64,000 nt of DNA, taken from NCBI GenBank assembly GCA_017744515.1, contig JAGIBF010000019.1, positions 26,677 to 90,676 on the forward strand, in the 5' to 3' direction. The stretch is from Niastella sp. (GTDB taxonomy: Bacteria > Bacteroidota > Bacteroidia > Chitinophagales > Chitinophagaceae). Under the pieces are notes generated by a model that searched no databases, had not been told where the DNA came from, and saw nothing but the letters and a program-made list of their open reading frames with translations. The position numbers and the translations under genes are program-made. How positions within the stretch are numbered: the first letter of the stretch is position 1; each line of letters opens with the position of its first letter. Positions 33,666 to 43,857 of the stretch are shown piece after piece.

Positions 33666-35555
33666 CTAATACTGCGGATTTTGCACCAGTCCGTTGGAAC
33701 CAATACCAGGAATGAACCGGTAATAAGACCTGGGCTGGAAAGTTTTGGTATTGGTGTTGGGAACATTCACACGCACAAAGATGTACTTGATATCAGGCAG
33801 TGCGCGCAGGTCCTGCAAAGGCAACAGAGAATGCAGGAAACGGTTGTTGAACTCGGTGTGGAACTCCCTTCTGCGGATCAGGTCCCAAAACCTTTTGTTC
33901 TCGAAAGCCAGCTCTACCCTTCTTTCCCTTTGTACGTTTTCCGAAGTCAACGTAATGTTGGTAGTATGGCCAGCACGCTTGCGCACATCATTCAGCGCTT
34001 TTGTAGCAGCAGCCACATCACCCTGACCACTCTCTACTACAGCCTCCGCCATATTCAGCAACACCTCAGCAAAACGAAACTCTGCCCAGTCGGAAGTACT
34101 GTTGTTCCAGCCGTTGATGACAGGAGCATTGCTAACGAGTTTCTTAAAAGAAAATCCGGTCCTTGTATTGTTACCACCATAAGTATCGAATCCGGAATAC
34201 ATGGACACATCCGGCGCACCATACGTATAGTAGGTCGTGCCCCCTATCGTGATCTGATCCTTCGTGCGGATGACGGCATTACCATCGGGCTTTACGTAGC
34301 CTGCCTGTATAATGATAGGCACTCCCTTTAAAGTAGTGGAAGGCAGTACAGCTGTACCCCAGAGACGTGCATCCTTGTTGGCGAATATCTCATTGGGCGT
34401 ATTGAACCGGATATAATTAGTAGCACTATTGAAACCATTATAGTCAGTCACGTTGCCATCCACCCGTGTATTTACAGGCGATGCCTGTCCCGGTGTAGCA
34501 TAGCTTTCATACTGATCTACAAGATCGAGTGTGGGATTCATCCGGCCGGGGTGAGGCCATCCATTAGCCAGCTGAGCAGGCGTATACCAGATGTCATAAT
34601 TATGACCGAGGTTGGCGCCGCGCAGTGCAAAACCCTTGATCATGATCACCTCATCGTTGGTGGCCACATTGGGGTCCATGAAGATAGAGCGGTAGTTTTC
34701 CGCAGCTTCCGTTGGATTGGCAGGACTTGGTTTGAACAAACTATATCCGCCATTGATGATTGCCTGCGAGGCCGCAATACAAGCCTGATAATAACCATTG
34801 GCATCAGCAGCATCCATACCTACGAGCTTCTGCGTTGCAGCATCACCGGTCATAGTAATGCGGTTACCAAATTTGGCAACAGAAGCAGCATGTAAAGCCG
34901 CACGGCTTTTCAATGCATACGCAGTCCACCTGGTAGCGCGGCGGGCATTCTTGGTAGCACTCAGGTTAGCGATCGCCTGATCGCACAATTCCATCACATA
35001 ATCCCAGGTTTGCTTTTCAGTACTGCGGGGCACTTTGAGCTTTTCAGGATCACCATCGAATACCTGTGACTGCTTCATGAGCGGCACACCGCCATACCTT
35101 TTAGCCAGCGCGAAGTAAGCAAAAGCCTTGATGAAAGCACTTTCACCCACAAGCGCAGCCTTCTCATCATCCCTGATCTTCAGCGTGGGGATATAATCGA
35201 TCAGCAGGTTCACATCGCGGATGAGCTTGTAACCCTGGTCCCACCACTGGAAGTCGTTATCACCTACGAAGTCGCCAAATTCCGAGTGAGCAGCCTCATC
35301 CGTTTCCATCGCAGGAGCAAAACCACCATTGTTGGGATCGCCGCCATTCTGGTTAAAGCCACCACGGAAATAAGTGAAATCTTCAACAGGCAGTTGATAA
35401 TACAGGTTGGCCATGAACACCTTTACCCCCTGCGGGTCGCCAAAGATGGCATCAGCCGTCAACTTATCAGTAGGCTGCAGATTCAGCACCCGTTTGCAAC
35501 CCGCAAACGAAAGCCCTGCCGCCAGTACGATATATTTTATATGATTCAGTTTCAT
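33666..35555 (-). CDS. SusD/RagB family glycan-binding lipoprotein
   Basis: This is a 629-residue SusD-type lipoprotein: signal MKLNHIKYIVLAAGLSFAGC, then KRVLNLQPTDKLTADAIF. The TPR-like helical core (ALVGESAFIKAFAYFALAKRYGGVPL) and the C-terminal RagB region (RRVELAFENKRFWDLIRRREF, then PRSYYRFIP) are clear. With SusC it forms the lid-and-barrel complex that captures oligosaccharide at the outer membrane. The start at 35555 leaves 11 bases after the SusC stop, so the two are translationally close. Confidence 0.97.
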   Translation of the reverse strand: MKLNHIKYIVLAAGLSFAGCKRVLNLQPTDKLTADAIFGDPQGVKVFMANLYYQLPVEDFTYFRGGFNQNGGDPNNGGFAPAMETDEAAHSEFGDFVGDNDFQWWDQGYKLIRDVNLLIDYIPTLKIRDDEKAALVGESAFIKAFAYFALAKRYGGVPLMKQSQVFDGDPEKLKVPRSTEKQTWDYVMELCDQAIANLSATKNARRATRWTAYALKSRAALHAASVAKFGNRITMTGDAATQKLVGMDAADANGYYQACIAASQAIINGGYSLFKPSPANPTEAAENYRSIFMDPNVATNDEVIMIKGFALRGANLGHNYDIWYTPAQLANGWPHPGRMNPTLDLVDQYESYATPGQASPVNTRVDGNVTDYNGFNSATNYIRFNTPNEIFANKDARLWGTAVLPSTTLKGVPIIIQAGYVKPDGNAVIRTKDQITIGGTTYYTYGAPDVSMYSGFDTYGGNNTRTGFSFKKLVSNAPVINGWNNSTSDWAEFRFAEVLLNMAEAVVESGQGDVAAATKALNDVRKRAGHTTNITLTSENVQRERRVELAFENKRFWDLIRRREFHTEFNNRFLHSLLPLQDLRALPDIKYIFVRVNVPNTNTKTFQPRSYYRFIPGIGSNGLVQNPQY

Positions 35556-35566
35556 TACAAGCACTT

Positions 35567-38500
35567 TTAGAAGTTAAGATTAATACCGACGTTGTAGATT
35601 TTGGAAAGCGGGTAGTTGAAACCAGCGTTGAACAAACCTTCCAACCTTTCAGGATCGAAAATTTTCACAAAAGGATCAGTGATCGTTATGAGGTTGAAAC
35701 CACTTGCATATATACGCAGCTTCCGGATGCCCGTACCGCTGAACCACTTGTTCTCGAATGTATAACCCAGCTCCAGGCTCTTCAACCTTACATAAGAAGC
35801 ATCTTTGCGCCATACAGAGCTTTCCTTGTACATGCTGCCTACGTCGCCATTGAAGCGGGAAGCAGGCCACTTGCCGGGGATCCACTCACTCTTCGAATCA
35901 TAAGGATCAGCCCTGTGCCACCTGTCGAAGAAATAAGCAGGTGTATTACCACGGAAGGCCAGCACCTCAGCATACACTTCGCTGAAACGGACAGTATACA
36001 TAGCAGAGCCCTGGAAAAGCATGTTGAGGTCGAAACCCTTGTAAGAAGCACCGAGCGTAAGACCATAGTTGATCTTGGGGTTCTTACCACGGGGGTTCTG
36101 GTTGTCGTTGTTACCATTTGCACCGATGTACATAGGCAGCATATCGTTGCCATCGATCACACCATCATTGTTGATATCGGCGTATTTGAAATCGCCGGGC
36201 AGCTCACGGATATTCGCCTGATCACCATTCTGTAAAGGATAGTTGGCAATTTCATTCGCATTCTGAAACTGTCCCAGGTAAGTGTACGACCAGATGATAT
36301 CGTCATAACGATATGCATTACCGTTCTTCCACCTATCCCAGCTGCTTTGGAAAGGACCTCTTTCGATATACAGATTTTGAGTACGGGCGAAGTTGAAGTT
36401 GCCCGATACATTAAAGCGGAAGTCTTTACCGATCCGGTCATTATAACCAATGGTAAACTCGACACCCTGTACGCGGTCGCTGTTCAGGTTTTCTTCGGGC
36501 AATGAAGCACCAAAGGTATTGGGCAGTGAAACGTTCCTGCGGGCAGGAATACCTTCGCGGTCCCTGCGGTAAACAGCACCTTCAAAAGTAAGCCTGTTAT
36601 TGAAGAGACCGATCTCGATACCGATATCGGCAGTCTTGGCAGTTACCCAGGTAAGGTTGGGATTCACGAGTCCGGGCGCTGTAGCACCGGTAGTAAGACT
36701 ACCATTGTCAAACTCATATTGTCCGCCACCGCCAAGAGAAAAACCTTGTATCCACTGGAAGGGCCCACCAGCCTGCTCACCAACCCGGCCATAAGAAGCA
36801 CGCACTTTCAGGTTGGAAACAAAGTTGATATTCTTCATGAAGTTCTCTTCAGATATGCGCCAGCCACCAGAGATGATAGGGAAGAAACCCCAACGGGAAG
36901 AAGGCGGATAAGCATAAGTACCCATGTAGCGGAAAGCCAGTTCCAACAGGTACTTTTTATCAAAATCGTAGTTGAAGCGGCCCAGTACAGCCTGAGAAGC
37001 ATTTTGACCTTCACTGCCAGAGTTCGTCATGTTGTTATTGGCGGCAGCATTGATCTGATCGATGGTATAGAAATCATACAACCTTCTCAGATCGGCATTG
37101 CGGCTCCACTCCTGCCTTTGCTCGAAGGCCCCCAGTACAGCAACATTGTGCTTTTGAGCAATCGTTTTGGCATAGTTGGCCTGTGCAATTACCACAAAGC
37201 GGTTGCTGTTGCCAAATCCATTCGAAATACCACCCTGACCTACACGTTGAACCTGCGGTATATAAGCACCGTTCACATAAGTATACAGCGTATAAGGCTT
37301 CGACACATCCTTACCCTGATAACTGTTGAGGTCATAAGCAGCAGTACCCTTCACGGTAAGTCCCTTCACCCAGGGCACATCATACGTAAGAGAGAAAGTA
37401 GATTGAACCTGCCTGTTCACCGTTTCACTGTAGCCGGTGATATCCCTGTTGGTCAATGCCAGCGGGTTTTGATTCGAAGGCGTTACCACCGAAGGATACA
37501 GCGGGTTACCATTAGCATAAGGCCTTTCAGTAGGCAGCGTTACACGCGTGCCCTTGAAAATATTGAAGAAGTTTTCACCCGGTGTGGTCCGCACATCATA
37601 GCGGCCACCCACCAGCACTTCCGCTTTCAGGTTCTTCACCAGCTCAGTGGTGATGTTTGACCTGAAGTTGTAGCGCTTGTACTTCATATCATCAGAACGC
37701 AGGTAGCTGCCCTCATCTACGTAAGCCAGGCCCACATAATACTGAGTCTTTTCATTACCCCCTGAAGTAGAGATGTTGTGCTGTTGCTGTACAGCAGTCT
37801 TTTTCAGTGCCACATCATACCAGTCGGTGCTTTCATAACCCGGACCACCGGCGATCCATTTGTCCAGTTCCTCCCTGGTTAAAAAAGGAGTACCCATACC
37901 ATAAATATTGGCATCATTACGCATCTGCATCCACTCGCTGGCATTAGCCATGCGGGGAACATCAGTAGGCTGAGAGAAACCAACCACACCGGTATAATTG
38001 AAAGAAGCTTTTCCTTTAGCACCCTTCTTGGTAGTTACGATCACCACACCGTTGGACGAACCAAAACCGTAGATAGCAGCAGAGGCATCCTTTAAGAACG
38101 ATACACTCTCGATATCATCCGCATTAAGACGCTGGAAATCGCCACCACCATCACGTACGATACCATCGATAACGTACAGCGGAGATCCAAAACCACGGAT
38201 ATTGATCATGTTGTCAAACGTGCCCGGCTCACCACCCAACTGGCGGATCTGCAGACCGGCAACCTTACCCTGCAGCTTTTGCGCAAGGCTCACGTTGGTA
38301 GTCGTTTGGATCTCCCGGTTGCTGATATTACTTACAGAACCGGTGAGCGTTTCCTTCCTTTTGGTACCATATCCCACGACCACCACATCCGACAGCTGGT
38401 CATCACCATCGGCCATGATCACATTGATAACGGTACGCGTACCAATCTTTTCAACGACTTCTTTTTTTCCTACGAAAGTAAATACCAGCTCAGTGGCATT

Positions 38501-38719
38501 GGGCGAAATAGTTATACTGAATGAGCCCTGAGCATCTGTAGTAGCTACCGACGAATACACATCGGTCGAGTTGGCATTACTGTTTCTCACTGAAACAGTA
38601 ACACCCGGCAACGCAACGTTGGCAGCATCAGTCACCTTCCCGCTGATCACTTTTTGCTGCGCTGCAGCCAAAAAGGGGAAAGCACATGCCATCAACAATA
38701 TGCAATACAATTTTTTCAT
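35567..38719 (-). CDS. SusC/RagA family TonB-dependent outer-membrane transporter
   Basis: This is a 1050-residue transporter. The start at 38719 begins the signal peptide (MKKLYCILLMACAFPFLAAAQ). A CarboxypepD_reg-like domain follows (SGKVTDAANVALPGVTVSV), then the TonB box region (DVVVVGYGTKRKETLTGSVS), the plug (KLQGKVAGLQIRQLG, SIYGFG-type motif AAIYGFGSSNGVVIVTTKKG) and a 22-strand barrel ending in NVGINLNF. It imports oligosaccharide across the outer membrane using the proton motive force. It is the first gene of a SusC-SusD-DUF3823-GH99-GH99 run, about 177 bases after the GH92 gene. Confidence 0.97.
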   Translation of the reverse strand: MKKLYCILLMACAFPFLAAAQQKVISGKVTDAANVALPGVTVSVRNSNANSTDVYSSVATTDAQGSFSITISPNATELVFTFVGKKEVVEKIGTRTVINVIMADGDDQLSDVVVVGYGTKRKETLTGSVSNISNREIQTTTNVSLAQKLQGKVAGLQIRQLGGEPGTFDNMINIRGFGSPLYVIDGIVRDGGGDFQRLNADDIESVSFLKDASAAIYGFGSSNGVVIVTTKKGAKGKASFNYTGVVGFSQPTDVPRMANASEWMQMRNDANIYGMGTPFLTREELDKWIAGGPGYESTDWYDVALKKTAVQQQHNISTSGGNEKTQYYVGLAYVDEGSYLRSDDMKYKRYNFRSNITTELVKNLKAEVLVGGRYDVRTTPGENFFNIFKGTRVTLPTERPYANGNPLYPSVVTPSNQNPLALTNRDITGYSETVNRQVQSTFSLTYDVPWVKGLTVKGTAAYDLNSYQGKDVSKPYTLYTYVNGAYIPQVQRVGQGGISNGFGNSNRFVVIAQANYAKTIAQKHNVAVLGAFEQRQEWSRNADLRRLYDFYTIDQINAAANNNMTNSGSEGQNASQAVLGRFNYDFDKKYLLELAFRYMGTYAYPPSSRWGFFPIISGGWRISEENFMKNINFVSNLKVRASYGRVGEQAGGPFQWIQGFSLGGGGQYEFDNGSLTTGATAPGLVNPNLTWVTAKTADIGIEIGLFNNRLTFEGAVYRRDREGIPARRNVSLPNTFGASLPEENLNSDRVQGVEFTIGYNDRIGKDFRFNVSGNFNFARTQNLYIERGPFQSSWDRWKNGNAYRYDDIIWSYTYLGQFQNANEIANYPLQNGDQANIRELPGDFKYADINNDGVIDGNDMLPMYIGANGNNDNQNPRGKNPKINYGLTLGASYKGFDLNMLFQGSAMYTVRFSEVYAEVLAFRGNTPAYFFDRWHRADPYDSKSEWIPGKWPASRFNGDVGSMYKESSVWRKDASYVRLKSLELGYTFENKWFSGTGIRKLRIYASGFNLITITDPFVKIFDPERLEGLFNAGFNYPLSKIYNVGINLNF

Positions 38720-38895
38720 GATAGAGTTAATGTTTAAATAAATGAAGTTTTGGTACAAAAAACCGGACATGTTCATCATGGCGGAAAAGGCGGGTCATAG
38801 TACATGGATAGCATCGTTTTGGTGATAAAAATTGGTTATCAGTTTTCCAGGGCTATGTTGTATAGCAGTTTCCCAGTCAATTATTGAAGCGTATT

Positions 38896-41148
38896 CTAAA
38901 AGCCGGCACTACCGGTTCCCCACGCCTTATTAGGCTTAGGGCCCATCTCCAGTTCGAGGTGCCCGCCATTCATCAGTTGTTCATGCGTAAACCACGGAGT
39001 ATTCAATACCACACCATTTATTTTGGCGCTTTGGATATACTTATTCACCACAGAACAGTTGTTGGCAGTCAGCTTGAACTGCTTACCATTCTGCAAGTCG
39101 ATTGTAACCTTACTGAATAAAGGACTGCCGATAGTATACACAGGCAGGCCCGGAGTCACGGGGTAAAAGCCCATCGCAGAAAACACCACAAACGCAGTCA
39201 TACCACCGCCATCCTCATCACCGGGAATACCGAACACATTATCCTTGAACCATACGTCCAGCAGAAAGCGCGTAGTCTTCTGCGTTTTCCATGGAGCAGC
39301 AGTAAAGTTGTATAAGTAAGGAATGTGGAAGCTGGGTTCATTACCCATGGAATATTGACCCACCAGGCCCGTGGCATCAGGAAATTTATTCCAGAATTCA
39401 TGCTTGCCCCTGCCCAGCCCTTCGCGGAACAATTGATCAAGCCTGTCTTCAAATATTTTCTTACCACCCATCAGGTCTATCAGGCCGGGCACATCCTGTT
39501 GCACCTGCCACAGATAAGTCCAGCCATTGTTCTCATCATAATAATCACGGCCACCGGGACCACCATCAAACTTCAGATCGATATTGATCCAGTTACCCTT
39601 GTCATCCTTAGGAACAAAGAATTTCCTTTCCGGGTGCCACAGGTTCTTATAATTCAGACCACGTGGAGTAAACAAATTATAATCATCCTTTTTGCCAAGG
39701 TCTTTGGCCATTTGAGCCAGTGCCCAATCATCGTAGCTGGTGCCCAGTGTAACAGCCACAGCCTGCCGTTTTTCAAAATTATCCACAAGGCTCACAGTCT
39801 CCTTTTCACCGGGAGCCAGCGCAGGGAAATAACCATGCGCATGATAGAAATCATCCAATGGAGTTTTAGGCCCATTGCGCCAGGGAATGATCGTAGCATC
39901 GGTAGCATTCTTGCGCATACCCTCATACGCCTTCTCGATGTTGAAATTCCGTAACCCCTTTCTGTAAGCATCCAGAAACACTACAGAAGAGTGAAAACCA
40001 TTCATGCACGCATGATCACCAAACAACACGGGGAACGTAGGCATCCAGCCACTTTGTTCATACATCCGCACATACGATTGCAACATGTCCTCTTCCTGCG
40101 CAGGATTCAGGATCATGCGCAACGGATGATGCGCCAGGTAAGTATCCCACGACCAGTCGTCCACATAAAAAGGACGCTTGTCCGTATTCACCTGTTTATT
40201 ATAACCACTATAATATTGATTACCCTCCGTAACATCCACCATCCTTTCATAACAGCGGTACAGCGCCGTATAAAAACTTCTTTTCTGCGCTTCAGTGCCA
40301 CCTTCCACCTTTATCTGCGACAGCACACCATCCCAGGCCTTCCGGCCATTATCAGCAACGGCAGTAAAACTTTTGCCCTTCAGTTCAGCATCATAATTCT
40401 TTTTAGCTTGTTCGGCACTGACGTAACTAAGCGCATAACGCAGCTCCACCTCCTTTGCATTGGCGGGGAAACTGATCCAGGCCCTTGCCCTGCCACTGGT
40501 AGTCTGTTTATTTTGCAGTTCTCCATTTTCCAACACACCGGTAGTACCGGCGGTATTCCACACCCCATACAAGTAAACTTTTACATCACCATGCCAGGTC
40601 TCCAGGCCGGTGATCTCGGTAGCAGAAGGAAAACTATAAGAAGAAGGATCACCATTATATACATCCAGCAGGATGGACTTATTAGCCGATTGAGGAAAAC
40701 GGAAGCGGTAAATGCCGCCCTTTTTACCAGGCGTAAACTCGACGGTCACTTCATCATCAACGAGGTAAGTAGAGAAATGCCAGGGATTATTCACTTCAAG
40801 GTCATGGTCATAAGCCATGCGGGCCTGCCAGCTTTCGCGCGTCAGCGGCTTCACGGAAGGTTTGAGGGAAAACACCTGCCCCATGCGATGAGAAACAATG
40901 TTTAAAGGGAAACTGGTGATCTGGTTATCCAGGTAATCCTTTCGTTGAGGAGCAACCCGGATCATCTGATTGGGCAACTGGATCGTAGGACGCGTAGGTT
41001 CCAGTAACTGACCCACATTACCGATAGTAGGATCAACAAATTCGAGATTGGATCGCTCCGTACCGTTCAGCGATCGCTTAGCAGGTTGACGGGCAAAAAG
41101 AATAGATACATTCCACAACAGCAGGGTTAGCAGCAGCAGCTTTTTCAT
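38896..41148 (-). CDS. GH92 family alpha-mannosidase
   Basis: This is a 750-residue exported enzyme (MKKLLLLTLLLWNVSILFARQ signal). It has the GH92 hallmarks: FVDPTIGNVGQ, LRMILNPAQEEDM, FGDHACMNGF, YAFDAI-type spans, PEGLGRGK-type GREGLGRGKHEFWNKFPD, GNEPSFHIPYLYNF and GDEDGGGMTAFVVFSAMGFYPVTPG. These enzymes are calcium-dependent exo-alpha-mannosidases that trim N-glycans and mannans in the periplasm. It lies between the SARP-type regulator and susC, all on the minus strand. A candidate -7 element (TAGTTTTG, 41219-41226) and a 14-bp palindrome (41270-41283) lie upstream. Confidence 0.95.
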   Translation of the reverse strand: MKKLLLLTLLLWNVSILFARQPAKRSLNGTERSNLEFVDPTIGNVGQLLEPTRPTIQLPNQMIRVAPQRKDYLDNQITSFPLNIVSHRMGQVFSLKPSVKPLTRESWQARMAYDHDLEVNNPWHFSTYLVDDEVTVEFTPGKKGGIYRFRFPQSANKSILLDVYNGDPSSYSFPSATEITGLETWHGDVKVYLYGVWNTAGTTGVLENGELQNKQTTSGRARAWISFPANAKEVELRYALSYVSAEQAKKNYDAELKGKSFTAVADNGRKAWDGVLSQIKVEGGTEAQKRSFYTALYRCYERMVDVTEGNQYYSGYNKQVNTDKRPFYVDDWSWDTYLAHHPLRMILNPAQEEDMLQSYVRMYEQSGWMPTFPVLFGDHACMNGFHSSVVFLDAYRKGLRNFNIEKAYEGMRKNATDATIIPWRNGPKTPLDDFYHAHGYFPALAPGEKETVSLVDNFEKRQAVAVTLGTSYDDWALAQMAKDLGKKDDYNLFTPRGLNYKNLWHPERKFFVPKDDKGNWINIDLKFDGGPGGRDYYDENNGWTYLWQVQQDVPGLIDLMGGKKIFEDRLDQLFREGLGRGKHEFWNKFPDATGLVGQYSMGNEPSFHIPYLYNFTAAPWKTQKTTRFLLDVWFKDNVFGIPGDEDGGGMTAFVVFSAMGFYPVTPGLPVYTIGSPLFSKVTIDLQNGKQFKLTANNCSVVNKYIQSAKINGVVLNTPWFTHEQLMNGGHLELEMGPKPNKAWGTGSAGF

Positions 41149-41218
41149 ATTGCAGGCAAACATTTCGTTGAATAAATCTGACTGCAATAAAGCCGCAGGA
41201 GACTAATAAAGGCATTAA

Positions 41219-41283
41219 CAAAACTATTAATTCAGAAATTAAAAGGCTGTTTTTTAATTTTTTATGAAGAATTAGTACTAATT
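41219..41283 (-). promoter_or_regulatory. Candidate promoter and operator of the GH92 gene
   Basis: On the minus strand TAGTTTTG (41219-41226) fits TAnnTTTG and lies about 70 nt before the GH92 start. The perfect palindrome AATTAGTACTAATT (41270-41283) is 43 nt further upstream. No clear -33 motif. Confidence 0.4.
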
Positions 41284-41292
41284 AAGCCATTA

Positions 41293-43857
41293 TCACTGCC
41301 CAGTCATTTCAGCAAACGACTTATCGAAGTCCTGTCCATAATTCTCCCGGTATTCTTTGGCAAATTTGAGATAGGCATCTTTGGCCATGCCATGACGTCC
41401 CAACAATACCAGGCACTTACATTTATAAGCAAGCGCTTCCTCATTAAGCTGATCGAAGAAGAAGATGCAATTGGTGATCTTTATCACCAGCTCAGCTTCG
41501 GCAGCGAGATCAACAGTAGATATATAACTTAACAATATATCGATTGTTTTTCCCGAAACATCAGATTTAATATCATCCAGCCAGTTATAATGGATCGTGC
41601 TCAGAAAAGCGCCCCTGCCCACAATGCGAATAAGCTCCAGAATATAAGCTTTATTAATGGTCGGCTTATTAGATACCAGTTCCATGTACCGCTGATAATC
41701 CACCTTCATCGAGTTATTCAGAATTTCCAGCTTCCATTTATCCGATTCCTTGGCAATATGACAATCACCCACCTTTTCAAGAATCCCCTTCAGCTTTACC
41801 ACGTTGACCGAAAAATTATTCCGCGCATCCTTGAGCGGCTTATCGCCCCACAATAACTCATATAATTTCTCAGAAGCAATCCCCTTCCCATCCTTATAAG
41901 TGTAAGTCAACACCAGCAGGAACAACTCCTTCAGCAAAGGCGTAAACATCCTGGTGATGTCATGGCCATCCTTATCGATGATCTCCAGCTGTCCAAACAA
42001 ATAAATAGCAGATACATCCTTGGTCGCAACCACGGGTTCTATAGCAGGTCCATTGTTTTCCGCAACTACCGGTGCCACTACAGCGCCCGGCACAGGAACG
42101 CGCGCCAACGCCACCTCTTCATGATGCGATACTTGCCTTGCCTTTCGCTGGCGCCACATCATGAACAACACACCGGCAGCCACCAAACCTCCCGCCAGGA
42201 GAAACCATATCCAGTCGCGCGAAGCACCCGCCACCGGCGGCGCTGCCACTACCAGCTTATTAGGTGGAAAATCGATGGTATACACCTTTACATTAGTAAG
42301 ATTCTGTTTGTTGGTAAACAACGTGACAGCTACCAACTTCTTGCTTACCGGGCAATAGTATAGATCGGCAAACGATTCAATATCGTGAAACGCATAAGGG
42401 ATCGTATCCCCCATCAGCTGGTATTCCGGCGATTGCAAAGAACCCTTCATGAGCTGCAACACGGAGTTGAACCGGTCGATAGGATGAATAAGCGCATAAA
42501 AGTCGTGCGTGGCAGAATCCACCACGAGGCTATTGGCAAAGCAAAACTGATTAGCAGGCTCTTTCAGGTGATAGATACTCTTGAAAGCACCACTCTTCAC
42601 ATCATAAGCCATCAGGTCATACGTATACTTGGGATTGATGGTCTGATCGCCGGTCTTGCTGCCGAAACCACCAATGATATAAGCAGTATCGCCAGCATTA
42701 TTGGTCCCCAGCGCAGCAAGATACCTCGGCATAAAGAAATCCCCTTTAGGGTCCACAGACTCCCATTCCTTCGTGGGGAAATGATACCGCTGCACTTCAT
42801 TCTTATATTGCAGCTGCCCATACCCACCAATGATGTATAAGGAACTGTCGGTCGGAGACAGGAATTTATTCGCCTGCCAGTAGATCGTAAGCGGCCCGGG
42901 AGCAAAATTCTCATCCCATTTACCGGAATGAGGTTGCCAGGCACTTACCAGCTTCTCATCTATATTAATATTATACAGCGTATTGTTGGAAGAACTGAAT
43001 ACAGATTGATTACCCGGCGGCAAAGAATCCCGTTTCGCAGCCAGCTTTGCACCCGACAGTTGTCCATTCTTTAAGGAATACTGATACAGCGTATCGGCAG
43101 AAACAATGTATAACCGTTCCCCTTGCTTATCAAAAGCCACACTGGCAGCACCAATAGTGCTCATGGTCAAAGCCTGCACCCAGTTCTGGTGGCGGGGCTT
43201 TATCCAAACCGGGTTTTTCACGATGGCCGTTTTGCTCTTCACCTCATCGATACACTCGGTGCCGCTGCTTTCAGATAAAGGATAATAGGCTATGGGCGTA
43301 TTATCGGCTGTTATCCGGATATCCCGGATGTTCATGGGCGGAATGTCGGTGATCTGGAAACCGGTAAAATCGATGGCGCCAAAAAATATACGGTAACAGG
43401 TAGCAGGAGAAATATTAGCTTTCCCTTTTCCAATCAGCTTGTTATTAATATAAAAGCCAACCTCTTTGGCTTTACCGTCAAGAGCCACCTTGCATTGGTT
43501 CCAGTTACCATACAGATGTACCGAGTCGATGGCAAATTCACCGGCAACAGTTTCGCCGATAACAAAATTGAACCGCAGGCGCTTTTGATTGAAAACAAGA
43601 TCGATATTCTGGTTATTGTCCGTAACCAGTCGCATGATGTACCCGAAATAAGTGACGAGGTTGGGTGTAAAGCCAAAGTCGAAGGAAATTTCAGCCGATT
43701 GAGATAAGCACACAGGGTCTTTAGGCGTCAGGTTGAGAGAGGTCCTTTTTTCAGGCACTACCTCATGACTGGAAAACCTTAAGCCGTGTGATTGGCTAAA
43801 AACATTACTTACACATAAAATGCAGCATACCAATAAAAGAGATCTCCCCATAAGCAA
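41293..43857 (-). CDS. Transmembrane SARP/BTAD-type transcriptional regulator with LamG-like and Kelch sensor domains
   Basis: This is an 854-residue membrane regulator. A signal peptide (to VFSQS) leads to a LamG-like jelly roll (about 25-215: ISFDFGFTPNLVTYFGYIMRL, FFGAIDFTGFQIT). Kelch-type propeller blades follow (about 240-530: SLYIIGGYGQLQYKNEVQRY, AYIIGGFGSKTGDQ), then a transmembrane helix (about 548-568: WIWFLLAGGLVAAGVLFMMW). The cytoplasmic part has a winged helix (about 620-715: IYLFGQLEIIDKDGHDITRM, KLYELLWGDKPLKDARNNF) followed by a BTAD-like TPR region to the C-terminus. This is the SARP DNA-binding architecture attached to an external sensor, a one-component regulator. Its place directly upstream of the GH92-SusCD run makes it the likely regulator of the locus; that link is inference. 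Confidence 0.88.
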   Translation of the reverse strand: MLMGRSLLLVCCILCVSNVFSQSHGLRFSSHEVVPEKRTSLNLTPKDPVCLSQSAEISFDFGFTPNLVTYFGYIMRLVTDNNQNIDLVFNQKRLRFNFVIGETVAGEFAIDSVHLYGNWNQCKVALDGKAKEVGFYINNKLIGKGKANISPATCYRIFFGAIDFTGFQITDIPPMNIRDIRITADNTPIAYYPLSESSGTECIDEVKSKTAIVKNPVWIKPRHQNWVQALTMSTIGAASVAFDKQGERLYIVSADTLYQYSLKNGQLSGAKLAAKRDSLPPGNQSVFSSSNNTLYNINIDEKLVSAWQPHSGKWDENFAPGPLTIYWQANKFLSPTDSSLYIIGGYGQLQYKNEVQRYHFPTKEWESVDPKGDFFMPRYLAALGTNNAGDTAYIIGGFGSKTGDQTINPKYTYDLMAYDVKSGAFKSIYHLKEPANQFCFANSLVVDSATHDFYALIHPIDRFNSVLQLMKGSLQSPEYQLMGDTIPYAFHDIESFADLYYCPVSKKLVAVTLFTNKQNLTNVKVYTIDFPPNKLVVAAPPVAGASRDWIWFLLAGGLVAAGVLFMMWRQRKARQVSHHEEVALARVPVPGAVVAPVVAENNGPAIEPVVATKDVSAIYLFGQLEIIDKDGHDITRMFTPLLKELFLLVLTYTYKDGKGIASEKLYELLWGDKPLKDARNNFSVNVVKLKGILEKVGDCHIAKESDKWKLEILNNSMKVDYQRYMELVSNKPTINKAYILELIRIVGRGAFLSTIHYNWLDDIKSDVSGKTIDILLSYISTVDLAAEAELVIKITNCIFFFDQLNEEALAYKCKCLVLLGRHGMAKDAYLKFAKEYRENYGQDFDKSFAEMTGQ

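Noticed and set aside
36719..37660. Plus-strand frame of about 300 codons opposite susC
   Set aside because: Antisense shadow of a TonB-dependent transporter gene with full family motifs on the other strand.
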